A DNA stretch of 44,496 bases from Coriobacteriia bacterium (GTDB lineage Bacteria; Actinomycetota; Coriobacteriia; Coriobacteriales; UBA8131): the NCBI GenBank assembly GCA_009784945.1, contig WQXH01000014.1:1-44496 (forward strand), in the 5' to 3' direction. Under the pieces are notes generated by a model, which saw only the letters and a program-made list of their open reading frames with translations, made no database searches and was not told the DNA's origin. Positions 8,339 to 17,983 of this stretch are shown here, in pieces (the stretch's first letter is position 1; every line of letters begins with the position of its first letter). A program made the translations under genes and the position numbers.

Positions 8339-9621
8339 AGTGCTTTCATCCCCTTTCGTGCATCCTTGAGAATATTCATGAAGCCTAGCTTTTTGACGAG
8401 AGGCATGATCGACTTCTTAAGAGGCGGCATGGGGCTCCCGTCTACAATGAATAGCGTGTTCATAACATCGCGCGCAAGCGCCGGGTACTCATTAAACATG
8501 CGGGTGGTTGATTCCATAAAGTGTGGGAAGTTCTTGAACTGCTCCAGATCCTTGAGTACAAAGGAGTTTTCGAGTGCCTTTTCGTATATCGCAAGACCTT
8601 GAGCTGAGGTGTCGCCTGCCTCAAGGGCGGCAACTGCGGATCTGCCTGCGTGCATTCCTGCGGCAATGGCATAGTCCATGCCTCTGACCATATACCCCAG
8701 GTTCAGGCACATCATGGCAGACTCTCCTGCAAGGATGACGCCGTTGCCAACCAAAGAAGGCATCATTGAGCGACCGCCCTCTGGCACCATATGACCAGAG
8801 TGCTCTACGAGCTTTCCGCCCTTGATAAGGGGAGCCACAGCAGGGTGAGCCTTGAGATCTTCAAGCATCTGATAGATAGGGGTACTCGCAGTGGCCACAT
8901 CCGAGATGGTGGCAACTATGCCTAGCGAGATTGACTCCTTATTGGTGTACATGAATCCACCACCGATATGACCCTTGGTGGCGTCTCCGGCAAACAGCCA
9001 GGCGGCACCTTCTCCCTCGGCTGCCAATACGCGGTCTTCAATAACAGAAGCAGGAAGCTCTATGACCTGCTTGATGCCAACGGCCATGTGATCTGCCGAA
9101 GGGGTATCAAAGCCTACCGCATCTTGTGTGAGCAAGGAGTTGGCACCATCGCACAGAAGCACTACCTCGGCAGTAAGCTCATCTGAGCCAGCCTTGATGC
9201 CGGTTACTCGGTCTCCCTCTTTAAGAAGCTCTTCTACAGTAATGCCATAGATGTATTCCGCCCCTGCGTTTTCTGCTTGCTCGGCAAGCCACTGATCAAA
9301 GGAGGCGCGCAACACCGAGTAGGAATCCTGACCAGGAACCAGCATGGCCTGGCTGGAAAAATCCACCGTCAGATTGGCGTCAGGGCTCATCATGGAGATG
9401 CGCTCATGAGTTATGCGCCTTTCCAGCGGAGCCTCAGACTCAAAGTCAGGAAAAACCTCCTTGAGTGCATGGGAATAGAGTCGCCCTCCCGTCATGTTCT
9501 TGCCTCCGGCAAAGTTTGCGCGTTCAACTACGAGCACCTCCTTGCCGGCCTTGGCTAGCTCGTATGCAGCAATTGATCCTGCGCATCCCGAACCCACTAC
9601 AATTGCGTCAAAATCTGACAT
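8335..9621 (-). CDS. fixC: FAD-dependent oxidoreductase FixC (ETF:quinone oxidoreductase-like)
   Basis: FixC is related to electron-transfer flavoprotein:quinone oxidoreductase and delivers electrons with FixA, FixB and FixX to anaerobic reductases. The N-terminal Rossmann motif VVGSGCAGSIAAYELAKAG is followed by the acidic end of the second strand (VVERA). The length from the chosen start, 428 residues, equals that of enterobacterial FixC. An upstream in-frame ATG at 9693 would add 24 atypical residues; the start at 9621 is preferred because aaggagg lies 6 nt before it and the FAD motif begins immediately. It follows fixB by about 78 bp. Confidence 0.95.
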   Translation of the reverse strand: MSDFDAIVVGSGCAGSIAAYELAKAGKEVLVVERANFAGGKNMTGGRLYSHALKEVFPDFESEAPLERRITHERISMMSPDANLTVDFSSQAMLVPGQDSYSVLRASFDQWLAEQAENAGAEYIYGITVEELLKEGDRVTGIKAGSDELTAEVVLLCDGANSLLTQDAVGFDTPSADHMAVGIKQVIELPASVIEDRVLAAEGEGAAWLFAGDATKGHIGGGFMYTNKESISLGIVATISDVATASTPIYQMLEDLKAHPAVAPLIKGGKLVEHSGHMVPEGGRSMMPSLVGNGVILAGESAMMCLNLGYMVRGMDYAIAAGMHAGRSAVAALEAGDTSAQGLAIYEKALENSFVLKDLEQFKNFPHFMESTTRMFNEYPALARDVMNTLFIVDGSPMPPLKKSIMPLVKKLGFMNILKDARKGMKAL

Positions 9622-9699
9622 GTTAACCTCCTTCAAGGATTTGAGGTGAGCAATCCGCCGGGTGCACCATCTACCAGGCGGATAATCCACCAAGAATAA

Positions 9700-10587
9700 T
9701 TACAGAGCTTCAATAAGCGCGGGCAATACCTCTTTGATGTCGCCAATGAGACCAACATCGCATTGCTTAAAAATGGGAGCGTTCTTGTCCTTATTGATGG
9801 CCAATAAGGTGGTTGCTCTGTTGCAGCCTACCATGTGCTGCATCTGACCTGAGATGCCAATGGCAATATAGGTAGTGGGTGCAAGCTGAAGGCCAGTGAC
9901 CCCAATATAGATATCTCTGGGCAACCAGTCAACACCCTCGGTGAGGGGGCGCGTGCAGCCAAGACCGGCACCGAGCTTGTCGCGTAGTGCATAGGCCAGC
10001 TCGAGTTGTGCTTCTTCTGCAAAGCCTCTGCCAACGCTGATGACGGTCTCGGCCTTAAACAGATCTGTGCCACTCTTTTCTATGGGACGGGTTTCTACTA
10101 ATTCGAGTGGCTTTTCGGGTGCAACCCAGCTTGCCTCCTCGACGAGATCGGTGCCGCTTGCAGCGCCGTCTGGAAGATCGCTTACCGAGATGGTATAGAT
10201 CTTTGCGCCTGTTGCCTTGAGGCTGCGCTGACCGATGCCACCAAAATACCTGTTTGATGCCACATCGTCTGCCAGCTCAAGCACATCAACGATGGCTGAT
10301 GTATTGGCGTGTGCAGCCAGTTTGCCGGTGATAACCTTAAGCGAGCGTGTTGCCTCCAGGTATACGAAATCCGGAGTCTCTGCATCATAGATTGCCTTGA
10401 TGGTATCAGCAGCGTCATCGTAGACACTGCCCGTTGGCAGGGCAATGTGCAGTGTCTTGTCTGCCACTGCGCCAGGTAGCGGGGTGTCACCTATGACTAC
10501 CAATACCACCTCGTCTGCATTCTTGCGAGCAGCCGAACAAAGCTTGGCAGCTGCCTCACGACCCTTGATAATAACTAATGCTTTCAT
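9700..10587 (-). CDS. fixB: electron-transfer flavoprotein alpha-type subunit FixB
   Basis: The 295-residue protein is the alpha ETF subunit. The N-terminal domain begins MKALVIIKGREAAAK and the C-terminal FAD domain contains ISVGRGFAEEAQLELA, PLTEGVDWLPRDIYIGVTG, and GISGQMQHM, the counterpart of the usual SGAIQH loop. It pairs with FixA to bind FAD. The start at 10587 follows an aaaaggagagaat ribosome site; the upstream extension to 10710 is not conserved and overlaps fixA, so it is rejected. It lies 25 bp after fixA. Context assigns it to electron supply for the CaiA-type reductase. Confidence 0.94.
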   Translation of the reverse strand: MKALVIIKGREAAAKLCSAARKNADEVVLVVIGDTPLPGAVADKTLHIALPTGSVYDDAADTIKAIYDAETPDFVYLEATRSLKVITGKLAAHANTSAIVDVLELADDVASNRYFGGIGQRSLKATGAKIYTISVSDLPDGAASGTDLVEEASWVAPEKPLELVETRPIEKSGTDLFKAETVISVGRGFAEEAQLELAYALRDKLGAGLGCTRPLTEGVDWLPRDIYIGVTGLQLAPTTYIAIGISGQMQHMVGCNRATTLLAINKDKNAPIFKQCDVGLIGDIKEVLPALIEAL

Positions 10588-10612
10588 TTTGATTCTCTCC
10601 TTTTCTAGCAGA

Positions 10613-11368
10613 CTATTGGGCGGCCTTGATGGCGGCTGCAAAACGCGCCACTGCACCGTCTTCTGATAGGTCAATAATCTCGCCGCGACGCTCGGCCTGC
10701 TTGGGAGCACGACAGTCGAGCACCTCTATGCCACTGGTGTAGGCAGCCACGGCAGCACTCACATCAGAAGGCTTCTTTCCTGCAGAGACAATATCCTTCA
10801 TGCCCGGTATGCGGGGAAGCGCTGCGTCTGGTGTCACAGAAACCACTGCTGGCAGAGCTACGCGCACAACTTCTACTACATCTTCTAATGTGCGCTCTGC
10901 TTTGAGCACTCCGTTTTCAACGCTGAGCCTGGTAACCGAACTCACTACCGGAAGGTCAAGCTTTGCAGCCAGCTGAACATCGACTTGCTGAGCATAGTTA
11001 TCAGCAGAGCCATCACCACAAATAATCAGATCATAGGAGTCAATCTTTGTGAGCAGGCTTGCGAGCGCACTGGCAGTTGAGTATGCATCCATATCTGCAC
11101 AGGCATCGTCAGCTGTCATAAACAACTCGTCCACTCCGCGTGCAAGCACATTTTTCTTGAGTTTTGAGTCATCGATGGCTGCCTTGCCTACGGACATGCC
11201 AACCAGTGAGGCGTCGTTGCTTGCAGCAAGCTGTGCAGCAGCCTCTATGGCATTGAGGTCATAGCTGGAAACAACTTGATGTGCCTTGGAGTAGTCAAGA
11301 CTTCCATCTCCAGCTATCTGAATGTCTTGATCATCGGGTACTACCTTAAATGAAACTACGATCTTCAT
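10613..11368 (-). CDS. fixA: electron-transfer flavoprotein beta-type subunit FixA
   Basis: The 251-residue protein has beta-ETF hallmarks: MKIVVSFKVVPDDQDI at the N-terminus, YDLNAIEAAAQLA, the DLIICGDGSADNYAQQV loop, and the VEVVRVALPAVVSVT strand. It should form the FixAB heterodimer. The start at 11368 is supported by an aaggaaggtgatt ribosome site; an upstream in-frame start at 11488 gives 40 non-family residues. A 208-bp gap separates it from the MFS gene, enough for its own promoter; that gap contains a small gccgc/gcggc hairpin near 11435 but no obvious terminator. Confidence 0.94.
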   Translation of the reverse strand: MKIVVSFKVVPDDQDIQIAGDGSLDYSKAHQVVSSYDLNAIEAAAQLAASNDASLVGMSVGKAAIDDSKLKKNVLARGVDELFMTADDACADMDAYSTASALASLLTKIDSYDLIICGDGSADNYAQQVDVQLAAKLDLPVVSSVTRLSVENGVLKAERTLEDVVEVVRVALPAVVSVTPDAALPRIPGMKDIVSAGKKPSDVSAAVAAYTSGIEVLDCRAPKQAERRGEIIDLSEDGAVARFAAAIKAAQ

Positions 11369-11576
11369 GTAATCACCTTCCTTTTGTTCTGTCCTTTTAC
11401 TGATTAACAATCTGGTTCTTGTAATTTGGTCAGTGCCGCTGTGCGGCGTTTTGTGTTGAAACAGTTTTATCAGCAGAAGAGGGGGCAAAACATCCCCAAA
11501 ATGGCATGAAGTAGAGCTTACTTAAAAACTTGCTATGCTCAAGAAGAGGGTTTTGAGAGTTTTTTAAGAGTAATTG

Positions 11577-12881
11577 CTAGAGGGCACTGGCCTCTACAAG
11601 GGATTGATTCTTGGTTTCTGGCGCCATGATGACCGAGAGCGTAAAACCCAAGACCATTAAGCCGGCGGCCACAAGCATGGTGGGGCCAATGCCAAAGCTC
11701 ACCAAAAAGATTGGCAGGCCGTAGGTGGCAATAATGGTGCCTATGCGCGAGAAAGCTATGGCTATGCCCACGGCTGAGGCACGTATCTCGGTTGGAAAGA
11801 GCTCATTGGGATACAGCCACTGCAAAATTCCTGGCCCTCCGCTAAAGAAGGCATAGAGGCCAAAAGCCAAGATGATGACCAGGATGGGAGCCGTAGGAAA
11901 GATGCCCAAAATCAGCAGGCCAATCGACATCAGAGCAAAGGAGCGTATTAATAGCTTGCGCCTGCCCATGGAGTTAAGCCAAAACATTGCAGGAATGGAA
12001 CCTATGAGAAAAAAGAGGCTGACGACACTCTCGCCCAGTATGGCATCCTTGCCCACCCCAAGACCAAAGGCCGTCATGATGTCAGGACCAAAGGTGTAGA
12101 TGGCATACATGGGCACTACCTGGCAAAGCTGTATCGTACCGAGAAATATAATGCGCCTGAAGTAGCCCTTGGAAAACACCTTGCGTAAATCGGTTTTGGT
12201 ATCAACAGGTTCGGCTTCGAGTTCGTACTCCTTGCCATAGACCCTGTCTACCACCGCACGTGCCTCGGCTGTTCTGCCCTTCTTGGCAAGCCAAATGGGA
12301 GACTCGGGAATATCGTGGCGACCTATCAACAAGATAATGCAGGGAATCACGGCAGAGCCAAGCATCCACTTCCATCCACCATCTATGCCGTACAGTGCAA
12401 AGCCCACAAAGGCGGCTACGGTGGCGCCCAGATACCAGGCAGCCGAGACGATTCCCATAGAAACGGCGCGGTGGCGCTTAGGGCTAAACTCAGCAATCAG
12501 AGAGGTGGCAATGGGATAGTCTGCGCCCACAAACACGCCAATAAAAAACCGCGCCAACACCAGCTGCAACGGCGTTGTGGCAAAGATGCTCAGCACCGAG
12601 AAGATGCCAATGGCCACAATGTCGATAATAAACATGCGCCGCCTGCCAATGCGGTCCGTCAGATAGCCACCAAGAATGACACCTACAAAAATGCCCGCTA
12701 ATACAGAAGCGCCTATTGCGGCGCTCCATTGTACGGTGAGTTCAAAGCTGGGTACGATCTGCGTAAGAGCAACTCCCATGAGCGCAAGGACGTAGCCATC
12801 AAGAAATGCTCCTCCGCTCGAAAAAGCGGTGACCTTCTTCAAGAAGCCGGTCATTTTGGCTTCATCTGCCCTCTTGCTCAT
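11577..12881 (-). CDS. MFS transporter, sugar-porter/NiaP-like, inside the cai-fix cluster
   Basis: This is a 12-TM major facilitator of about 434 residues. The loop 2-3 motif GGYLTDRIGRRRMF and the mid-protein PESPIWLAKKGRTAEAR segment place it in the sugar-porter/metabolite:H+ symporter branch, as does PNELFPTEIRASAVG in the second half. The start is set at 12881 rather than 12887 because the gaggag ribosome site abuts the first ATG but lies 6 nt before the second. Its place between fixA and the hydratase suggests it imports the substrate or exports the product of the cai pathway, a role held by the BCCT carrier CaiT in enterobacteria. The substrate is inferred only from context. Confidence 0.85.
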   Translation of the reverse strand: MSKRADEAKMTGFLKKVTAFSSGGAFLDGYVLALMGVALTQIVPSFELTVQWSAAIGASVLAGIFVGVILGGYLTDRIGRRRMFIIDIVAIGIFSVLSIFATTPLQLVLARFFIGVFVGADYPIATSLIAEFSPKRHRAVSMGIVSAAWYLGATVAAFVGFALYGIDGGWKWMLGSAVIPCIILLIGRHDIPESPIWLAKKGRTAEARAVVDRVYGKEYELEAEPVDTKTDLRKVFSKGYFRRIIFLGTIQLCQVVPMYAIYTFGPDIMTAFGLGVGKDAILGESVVSLFFLIGSIPAMFWLNSMGRRKLLIRSFALMSIGLLILGIFPTAPILVIILAFGLYAFFSGGPGILQWLYPNELFPTEIRASAVGIAIAFSRIGTIIATYGLPIFLVSFGIGPTMLVAAGLMVLGFTLSVIMAPETKNQSLVEASAL

Positions 12882-12947
12882 GGTCATCTCCTCACGTATT
12901 ACGCTTGGTTAACCGGCTCCACACAGGAGCACGCTGGCTCGTGTTTC

Positions 12948-13820
12948 TTAGCTCCACTCAATGATACCCCAGTTAAGGTGGGGCTTGGCACCGGTCTCGG
13001 CTGCATCGGCATCTGAAAGCTGAAAGCGAATCTCTTTTTCTCCAACCTTCCACATCCTGGTATGGAGCTTGGTGCCAGGAATCAAGGGGGAGGTTACCCG
13101 CGTTTTAAAGCGAGTCATGCGCTCGGGCTGCCCAGGAAAATACGTGGCAATGGCGTGACGCATCACTATACCTGCATAGCTGATGGCATGAGCGATGGGT
13201 CTATCGAGACCAGTCTGCTCGGTATACGACCAGTCGACGTGCTGCTGGTGCCAGTCGCCCATCAAGCGGTAAATCAAGGGCATGTTGTAGGGCATGGTCT
13301 CTTCTACAAAGGCATCGGGCTCGCGCTCGGGCATTTCGACGATGTCTTTTGGAGGAGCCTCGCCGCCCCAGCCGCCGTCGTAAATGCACACGTCCCAGGT
13401 CTCAACCGTGCACAGATGCGTGCCATCCGCACTATAAGACTTACCGGTTTGCTTGGAGAGCGATCCCCTGCCTTCTCCACGATCATAGAGTGCATCCTGG
13501 GTCACAAAAGTCTCGATGCGATCACTCATCTTGAAGGGGGCATGAAAGAGGATTTCAAAGCCAAAGTGAAGAGAGCCCGCGTAGTTGTAGCCATAATCAA
13601 GGGTCAGGGTCATCTCCTCGTGCACCGTAAGAGGCACGCCAAAGATTGGGAGTACCTTGAGGTCGGGGTTGTGAGCGTCTTTTTCGTTGACATATTCGAG
13701 GTCGGTCTTGCCATCAAAGGCTGCGTTGCAGCCAAGAGCGCAGATTTCGAGATCCTTAAAGGTGTACTCACGCACAAAAGGACCAAACTCCCTGCCTACT
13801 ATTTCTGTACTGATTGCCAT
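12948..13820 (-). CDS. MaoC-like double hot-dog enoyl-CoA hydratase (hydratase-2 type)
   Basis: The 290-residue protein has two hot-dog halves. The N-terminal half carries ALGCNAA and LKVLPIFGVP, like hydratase-2 domains of multifunctional enzyme 2. The C-terminal half has the active-site helix YRLMGDWHQQH followed by RPIAHAISYAG, with the expected catalytic Asp189 and His194. The surrounding NP of the usual GDxNPxH motif is replaced by HQ. It lies between caiC and the transporter, where a crotonobetainyl-CoA hydratase would be needed, and no crotonase-fold CaiD is in the window. I infer it hydrates or dehydrates the CoA-bound substrate. The ribosome site is aaaggaag. Confidence 0.85.
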   Translation of the reverse strand: MAISTEIVGREFGPFVREYTFKDLEICALGCNAAFDGKTDLEYVNEKDAHNPDLKVLPIFGVPLTVHEEMTLTLDYGYNYAGSLHFGFEILFHAPFKMSDRIETFVTQDALYDRGEGRGSLSKQTGKSYSADGTHLCTVETWDVCIYDGGWGGEAPPKDIVEMPEREPDAFVEETMPYNMPLIYRLMGDWHQQHVDWSYTEQTGLDRPIAHAISYAGIVMRHAIATYFPGQPERMTRFKTRVTSPLIPGTKLHTRMWKVGEKEIRFQLSDADAAETGAKPHLNWGIIEWS

Positions 13821-13908
13821 TTTTGCTTCCTTTCTGTTTGTGCAGCTTCTTGCTGCAATCGGTAAAAATCTTTGCGTATGAAGAGCAGCTTTGAGTGCTC
13901 TTTCAAGC

Positions 13909-15498
13909 TTACGAGAGAAGCTTCTTTTCGATCTTCAAACTACAGGTTCTTGGAAAAGAATCTACTATTTCTATAAACGAAGGCACCTTATAGGCAGCCA
14001 TGTGCTCTTTGCAATAGGCAAGCACTTCATCCTGACTCAATGAGGCACCGGTCTGGGGCAAGACGAAGGCCTTGACCGCCTGATCTCTCATAGGGTCTTG
14101 TACACCTATAACTGCCGCTTCTTCGATGAGCGGATGCAAAACCAAGACATTTTCCAGCTCGGTAGTCGAGATATTTTGACCAGCTCGTTTAATCATGTTG
14201 ACCTTGCGGTCTACAAAGTAAAACCAGCCCAGCTCATCTTGGTAACCCTTGTCATCGGTTCTGAGCCAGCCCTGGTCATCTAATACTCGCTGGGTCTCGG
14301 CCTTATCGTTGTAGTATCCCTTCATGATACTTCTGCCTGGCACGCCCTTTACGAGTATCTCCCCTACCTCGCCTGCTGGCACTTCTACGCCGTACTCATC
14401 AACAATCTTTGCTTCGTAGCCAAGCCCGACCCTGCCGATAGAAGGCCAGTTTCTCTTGCCCACTGGAGGGTCAGTAATGACCCAGCCTACCGACTCGGTG
14501 GAGCCGTAGGTATTCATGAGGTGGGTATGGTAGCGCTTTTCAAAGGCATCCTTCTCTTCAGTAGAAAGAGGCAAGAAGTAGAGGATTTCGCGCAGGCTAT
14601 GCTCGCACTCCCAGGGTTTTGTGGGCTGTAGCAGGAGCGTGCGCACTATCATGGAGACAATCTGGGTAACCGTTGCACGATACGTACAAATTTGCTCCCA
14701 AAATCTACTTGCCGAGTACTTCTCTACAATGATGAGCGTAGCGCCGGCCAGCAACACCGGAGTAAGAGCAGCCAACTGGAAGTTGGAATGACAGGCTGGC
14801 ATGGTGGAGAGGTAGCGGTCCGCCTGGGTGAGACTGAGCTGCCAGCATCCGTAATAGCCTGAAAATATCATGTTGGCATGGGTGAGCTCTACGCCCTTGG
14901 GACACGAGGTGGTGCCAGAAGTAAAGAGGATTTCTGCGGTGTCATCAGAGCTGAGGGGTCGTTGCTCCTTAAGCTTGGCTGGCTGCCCAGCACAAAGGCT
15001 CTCGAAGCTCTGTGCACCTTCGTTGCCCTTGAGCTGACCGTGGTTACTAAGCTGGCCGGGGTCTTTTGACTGCCGTGCAATCAAGAGACCTTGTGCAAAC
15101 TCTCGGCCAGAAGAGACAATACTGCTATAGAGAGCTTCATACTTCTTCTCAATTATTGCGCATTCAATCTGGCAGGTGTCAAGCACATACTCGCACTCTT
15201 CTTGCAGATATTGTTCGTTGATAGGAACGGCAACCGCAGCAATCTTTGCAAGGCCAAAAAGGCACATTAAAAACTCTGGACAGGTTTGCATATGAATAGC
15301 AACCTTTTGGCCTGCTTTGATGCCCAAGCTCAAGAATAGATTGGCAGCTTTATTGATTTCTTCGTTGAAGCTGCCATAGCTATACTCGCAAATCGCTCCT
15401 TTGTGATCTTGAAATATCAGGAAGCTTTGCTCTGGACAGGAGGCGGCCAGATTGTCCCAAAGGCTCCTCAGGGTCTCGTTGCCTACTATGTCACACAT
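13909..15498 (-). CDS. caiC: carnitine/crotonobetaine-CoA ligase-like acyl-CoA synthetase
   Basis: This adenylate-forming ligase of about 529 residues follows remembered enterobacterial CaiC closely, for example CDIVGNETLRSLWDNLA, YGSFNEEINKAANLFLSLGI, FGLAKIAAVAVPIN and DDTAEILFTSGTT. The AMP-binding loop TSGTTSCPKG is at about 193-202 and the C-terminal lysine region reads PRTCSLKIEKK, with Leu in place of the usual Gly before the lysine. The TGD motif is changed to TDD. Both changes keep the key residues. Two adjacent ATGs exist; the second (15498) is 7 nt from the aggagg ribosome site and gives the MCDIVG start, so it is preferred. It would activate betaine carboxylates with CoA at the cost of ATP. 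Confidence 0.88.
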   Translation of the reverse strand: MCDIVGNETLRSLWDNLAASCPEQSFLIFQDHKGAICEYSYGSFNEEINKAANLFLSLGIKAGQKVAIHMQTCPEFLMCLFGLAKIAAVAVPINEQYLQEECEYVLDTCQIECAIIEKKYEALYSSIVSSGREFAQGLLIARQSKDPGQLSNHGQLKGNEGAQSFESLCAGQPAKLKEQRPLSSDDTAEILFTSGTTSCPKGVELTHANMIFSGYYGCWQLSLTQADRYLSTMPACHSNFQLAALTPVLLAGATLIIVEKYSASRFWEQICTYRATVTQIVSMIVRTLLLQPTKPWECEHSLREILYFLPLSTEEKDAFEKRYHTHLMNTYGSTESVGWVITDPPVGKRNWPSIGRVGLGYEAKIVDEYGVEVPAGEVGEILVKGVPGRSIMKGYYNDKAETQRVLDDQGWLRTDDKGYQDELGWFYFVDRKVNMIKRAGQNISTTELENVLVLHPLIEEAAVIGVQDPMRDQAVKAFVLPQTGASLSQDEVLAYCKEHMAAYKVPSFIEIVDSFPRTCSLKIEKKLLS

Positions 15499-15559
15499 CA
15501 TGCCACCTCCTCTCGGTGTAAAGCTTTAAGTTGCTTACGGTCAACTGGTTAGTGCTTGC

Positions 15560-16771
15560 TTAGGCTAACTTCACTACGCCGTTACTGGCCAGCTGGCTTA
15601 CCTGCTCGTTGCTATAGCCAAGGCCTGCGAGCACGTCTTGCGTGTCTTGCCCTTGTGCGGGCATGGGGCGCCACACCTGCCCGGGATTGTTCTTAAAGCG
15701 CGGAAATACGTTGAGCCCTTTGAATTCCTCGCCTTCCTGAGTCTGCCAATCCAGCCACACCTCGCGCGCCTTGTAGTGCTCATCTTGCACCAAATCGGGA
15801 AACTCCATGACGATTTGAGCAGCAATGCGGTTTGCTGCAAAGTCTGCTTCTATATCCTTGCGCCTGTGCGCAAGACAGTAGGCCTCGAGCTTTTCTTCAA
15901 TCTCGATGGCGTGGGGATTCGAGAGCCAAAGTGCGCTGCAATCCTCGGGGATATGCTCTGTGCCCCAAAGGTCGCCCAGTCCGATGCACTCAAGCAGGTA
16001 CTTGTTTTGAGAAACACCGTACACACAAAGCCCAATGAAGCCGTCTGAGCATTGGTATTCTCCAATGGCGCAGAGGTTTTGATTGCGAGCTCCGGGGCGC
16101 GGCCAGATAATGTCCTCATTGAGATAGTCGACGAGGTAATACTGCCCTATGGCCAACAGGGTCTCAAACATGGCGAGGTCGATACTCTCGCCCTTGCCGG
16201 TCTTTTCTGCACGATACAGGGCGGCCAGGGTGGCGCCGGTTATCATGAGAGTATTAAAGTAGTCGCCAGCATAGGGGCCAGGGTTCATTGGCTGAGCCGG
16301 TGTGCCGTTTTGACTCATGTAGCCGCTGTAGGCCATTACGGTAAGGTCGTAGGCTGCCCTTGTTACCATTGCGGGCTCGCCGCTTTGTCCAAAGCCAGAA
16401 ACATGCACGATAACGAGTTTGGGGTTGATCTCCCAGAGCAGCTCATCGGTGATACCTTTTTTGGCATAGGTTCCGCCCTTGCTTGCCTCTATGAATATAT
16501 CAGCATCCTTGAGCATTTTAAAGAGTACTTCTTTACCCTCTGGCGAGAAGTAGTCTAAGGCCACACTGCGCTGATTGCGGCGCTCGGCCTGCTTGACCCA
16601 GGCGGTGTCGCGAATTGTGTCGCCTGCGCCGGTGTTTTCGAGCCAGGTTACGTCTGCTCCCCAGTCGGCCATGATGCAACAGGCCTTCGGTACGGCCAGC
16701 TCTACTGCGGCATAAACGATCTTGACGCCGTCTAACACTCCAAAGCTTGGTTTATTTGTTTGCATGGTCAT
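15560..16771 (-). CDS. caiB: class III CoA-transferase, L-carnitine CoA-transferase CaiB-like
   Basis: The protein of about 403 residues belongs to the CaiB-BaiF family and matches CaiB over its length: DIFIEASKGGTYAKKGITDE, NPKLVIVHVSGFGQSG, and near the end FPRFKNNPGQVWRPMP. The catalytic aspartate of the family is in PYAGDYFN, at about residue 170. It should move CoA between gamma-butyrobetainyl-CoA and carnitine or crotonobetaine. Three in-frame ATGs compete; 16771 lies 9 nt after the aaggag ribosome site, whereas 16780 directly abuts it. The gene lies between caiA and caiC, as in enterobacteria. Confidence 0.9.
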   Translation of the reverse strand: MTMQTNKPSFGVLDGVKIVYAAVELAVPKACCIMADWGADVTWLENTGAGDTIRDTAWVKQAERRNQRSVALDYFSPEGKEVLFKMLKDADIFIEASKGGTYAKKGITDELLWEINPKLVIVHVSGFGQSGEPAMVTRAAYDLTVMAYSGYMSQNGTPAQPMNPGPYAGDYFNTLMITGATLAALYRAEKTGKGESIDLAMFETLLAIGQYYLVDYLNEDIIWPRPGARNQNLCAIGEYQCSDGFIGLCVYGVSQNKYLLECIGLGDLWGTEHIPEDCSALWLSNPHAIEIEEKLEAYCLAHRRKDIEADFAANRIAAQIVMEFPDLVQDEHYKAREVWLDWQTQEGEEFKGLNVFPRFKNNPGQVWRPMPAQGQDTQDVLAGLGYSNEQVSQLASNGVVKLA

Positions 16772-16846
16772 TGTTTCCATCTCCTTTATTCTCGCTTACG
16801 TTGTTTGCCTGCTGGAGGCTCTGACCTCAAGCAGGCATTAACGAAA

Positions 16847-17983
16847 CTAAGCCATATACTTTCTCAATATGCCCTTGGCAACGGTGAGAATCATCATCTC
16901 ATCGGTACCACCCGAAACGCGATCTACTCTCAGGTCGCGCCAAATGCGCTGAATGCGATGGTCACCTGCTACCGCTACTCCCGCCATAATCTGCATGGCA
17001 TCATCTACTACAGAAAATGAGGCATTTGCGCAGTAGTATTTGCACATGGCTGCCTGGGCAGAAGTCATCTCGCCGGCGTCATAGGCACAAGCAGTTTCGT
17101 AAAGCATGTTCTTCATGGCGTTGAGCTTTATTGCCATCTCGCATATTTTGAGCTGATTGAGCTGAAAGCGGCCAATGGGCTTGCCAAACTGCTCGCGTTG
17201 GTTTGCATACTTAACGGCATCTTCAAAAGCGCAAAGCGCCATGCCATAGTCACTGGCACCCACCAAGAAGCGCTCAAAATCAAAGTCGCCTATGCCGCGC
17301 TTAAAGCCGTTGCCCTCGGTGCCAAAGATGTCCTTTTCTCCCAGTTCTACTTCGTTTAGGTAGACCTCGCAGCAGCTGTCCATGCGAAGCCCCAGCTTCT
17401 CGAGTGGCTCTAGCTTTACGCCGGGCAGGCTCAGGTCTACAAAGAACTCAGTAAAGCAGTCGTAGTTATCTGCATCGCGTGCCATGATGATCAAGTAAGG
17501 CACACCGGCTGCACTGGTGATGAAGGTCTTGTGACCGTTGAGGTAGATCTTGCCATCGCGGCGCTGGTAGGTGGTTTGCAGGCCACCAACATCGGAGCCA
17601 GCGCCTGGCTCGGTGCAGGCTGCGTTCCAGATCTGCTTACCGGTGCCCACATAGGCCATGACGGCATCGATTTGCTCTTGGGTGCCCTCGCGCAAGATAG
17701 TCTCAAAGCCGGGCAGTTGATACAGTACATAGGTGGGAGCTCCCAGGCGTCCCAGCTCTTCGTACATCGCAAGTAAGGTTACGAGGCCAAGCTCAAGTCC
17801 GCCGTGAGCCTCGGGTAGCATGATCTGATCAAAGCCGAGTTCGCAGATGGCTTCTGTCCAGCGGATGGGGTACTCGTGCTTGTTCTCGCACTCTGCAAAA
17901 TATGCTTCCCAGTTTTCGCGCTGCATGAGTTCGTTGATGTTTTCTACAAAGAGCTGCTGTTCGTCGTTAAGTTTAAAATCCAT
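16847..17983 (-). CDS. caiA: crotonobetainyl-CoA reductase CaiA-like acyl-CoA dehydrogenase
   Basis: The 378-residue flavoprotein matches CaiA very closely: [44 protein letters not shown]-like [46 protein letters not shown], and [16 protein letters not shown]. In the known pathway it reduces crotonobetainyl-CoA to gamma-butyrobetainyl-CoA with electrons from FixABCX. It is the first gene of the minus-strand cluster, with a strong aggagg ribosome site, and its upstream region is shared with the divergent LuxR-type regulator. Substrate may differ, but family placement is firm. Confidence 0.93.
   Translation of the reverse strand: MDFKLNDEQQLFVENINELMQRENWEAYFAECENKHEYPIRWTEAICELGFDQIMLPEAHGGLELGLVTLLAMYEELGRLGAPTYVLYQLPGFETILREGTQEQIDAVMAYVGTGKQIWNAACTEPGAGSDVGGLQTTYQRRDGKIYLNGHKTFITSAAGVPYLIIMARDADNYDCFTEFFVDLSLPGVKLEPLEKLGLRMDSCCEVYLNEVELGEKDIFGTEGNGFKRGIGDFDFERFLVGASDYGMALCAFEDAVKYANQREQFGKPIGRFQLNQLKICEMAIKLNAMKNMLYETACAYDAGEMTSAQAAMCKYYCANASFSVVDDAMQIMAGVAVAGDHRIQRIWRDLRVDRVSGGTDEMMILTVAKGILRKYMA

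Noticed and set aside
11430-11450. gccgc/gcggc hairpin followed by gtttt on the plus strand as a terminator
   Set aside because: No plus-strand gene lies upstream for it to terminate, and on the minus strand no T-run follows the stem.
13062-13865. A 267-codon plus-strand frame opposite the hydratase gene
   Set aside because: The hydratase-2 motifs on the minus strand explain the region; the plus frame is a shadow.
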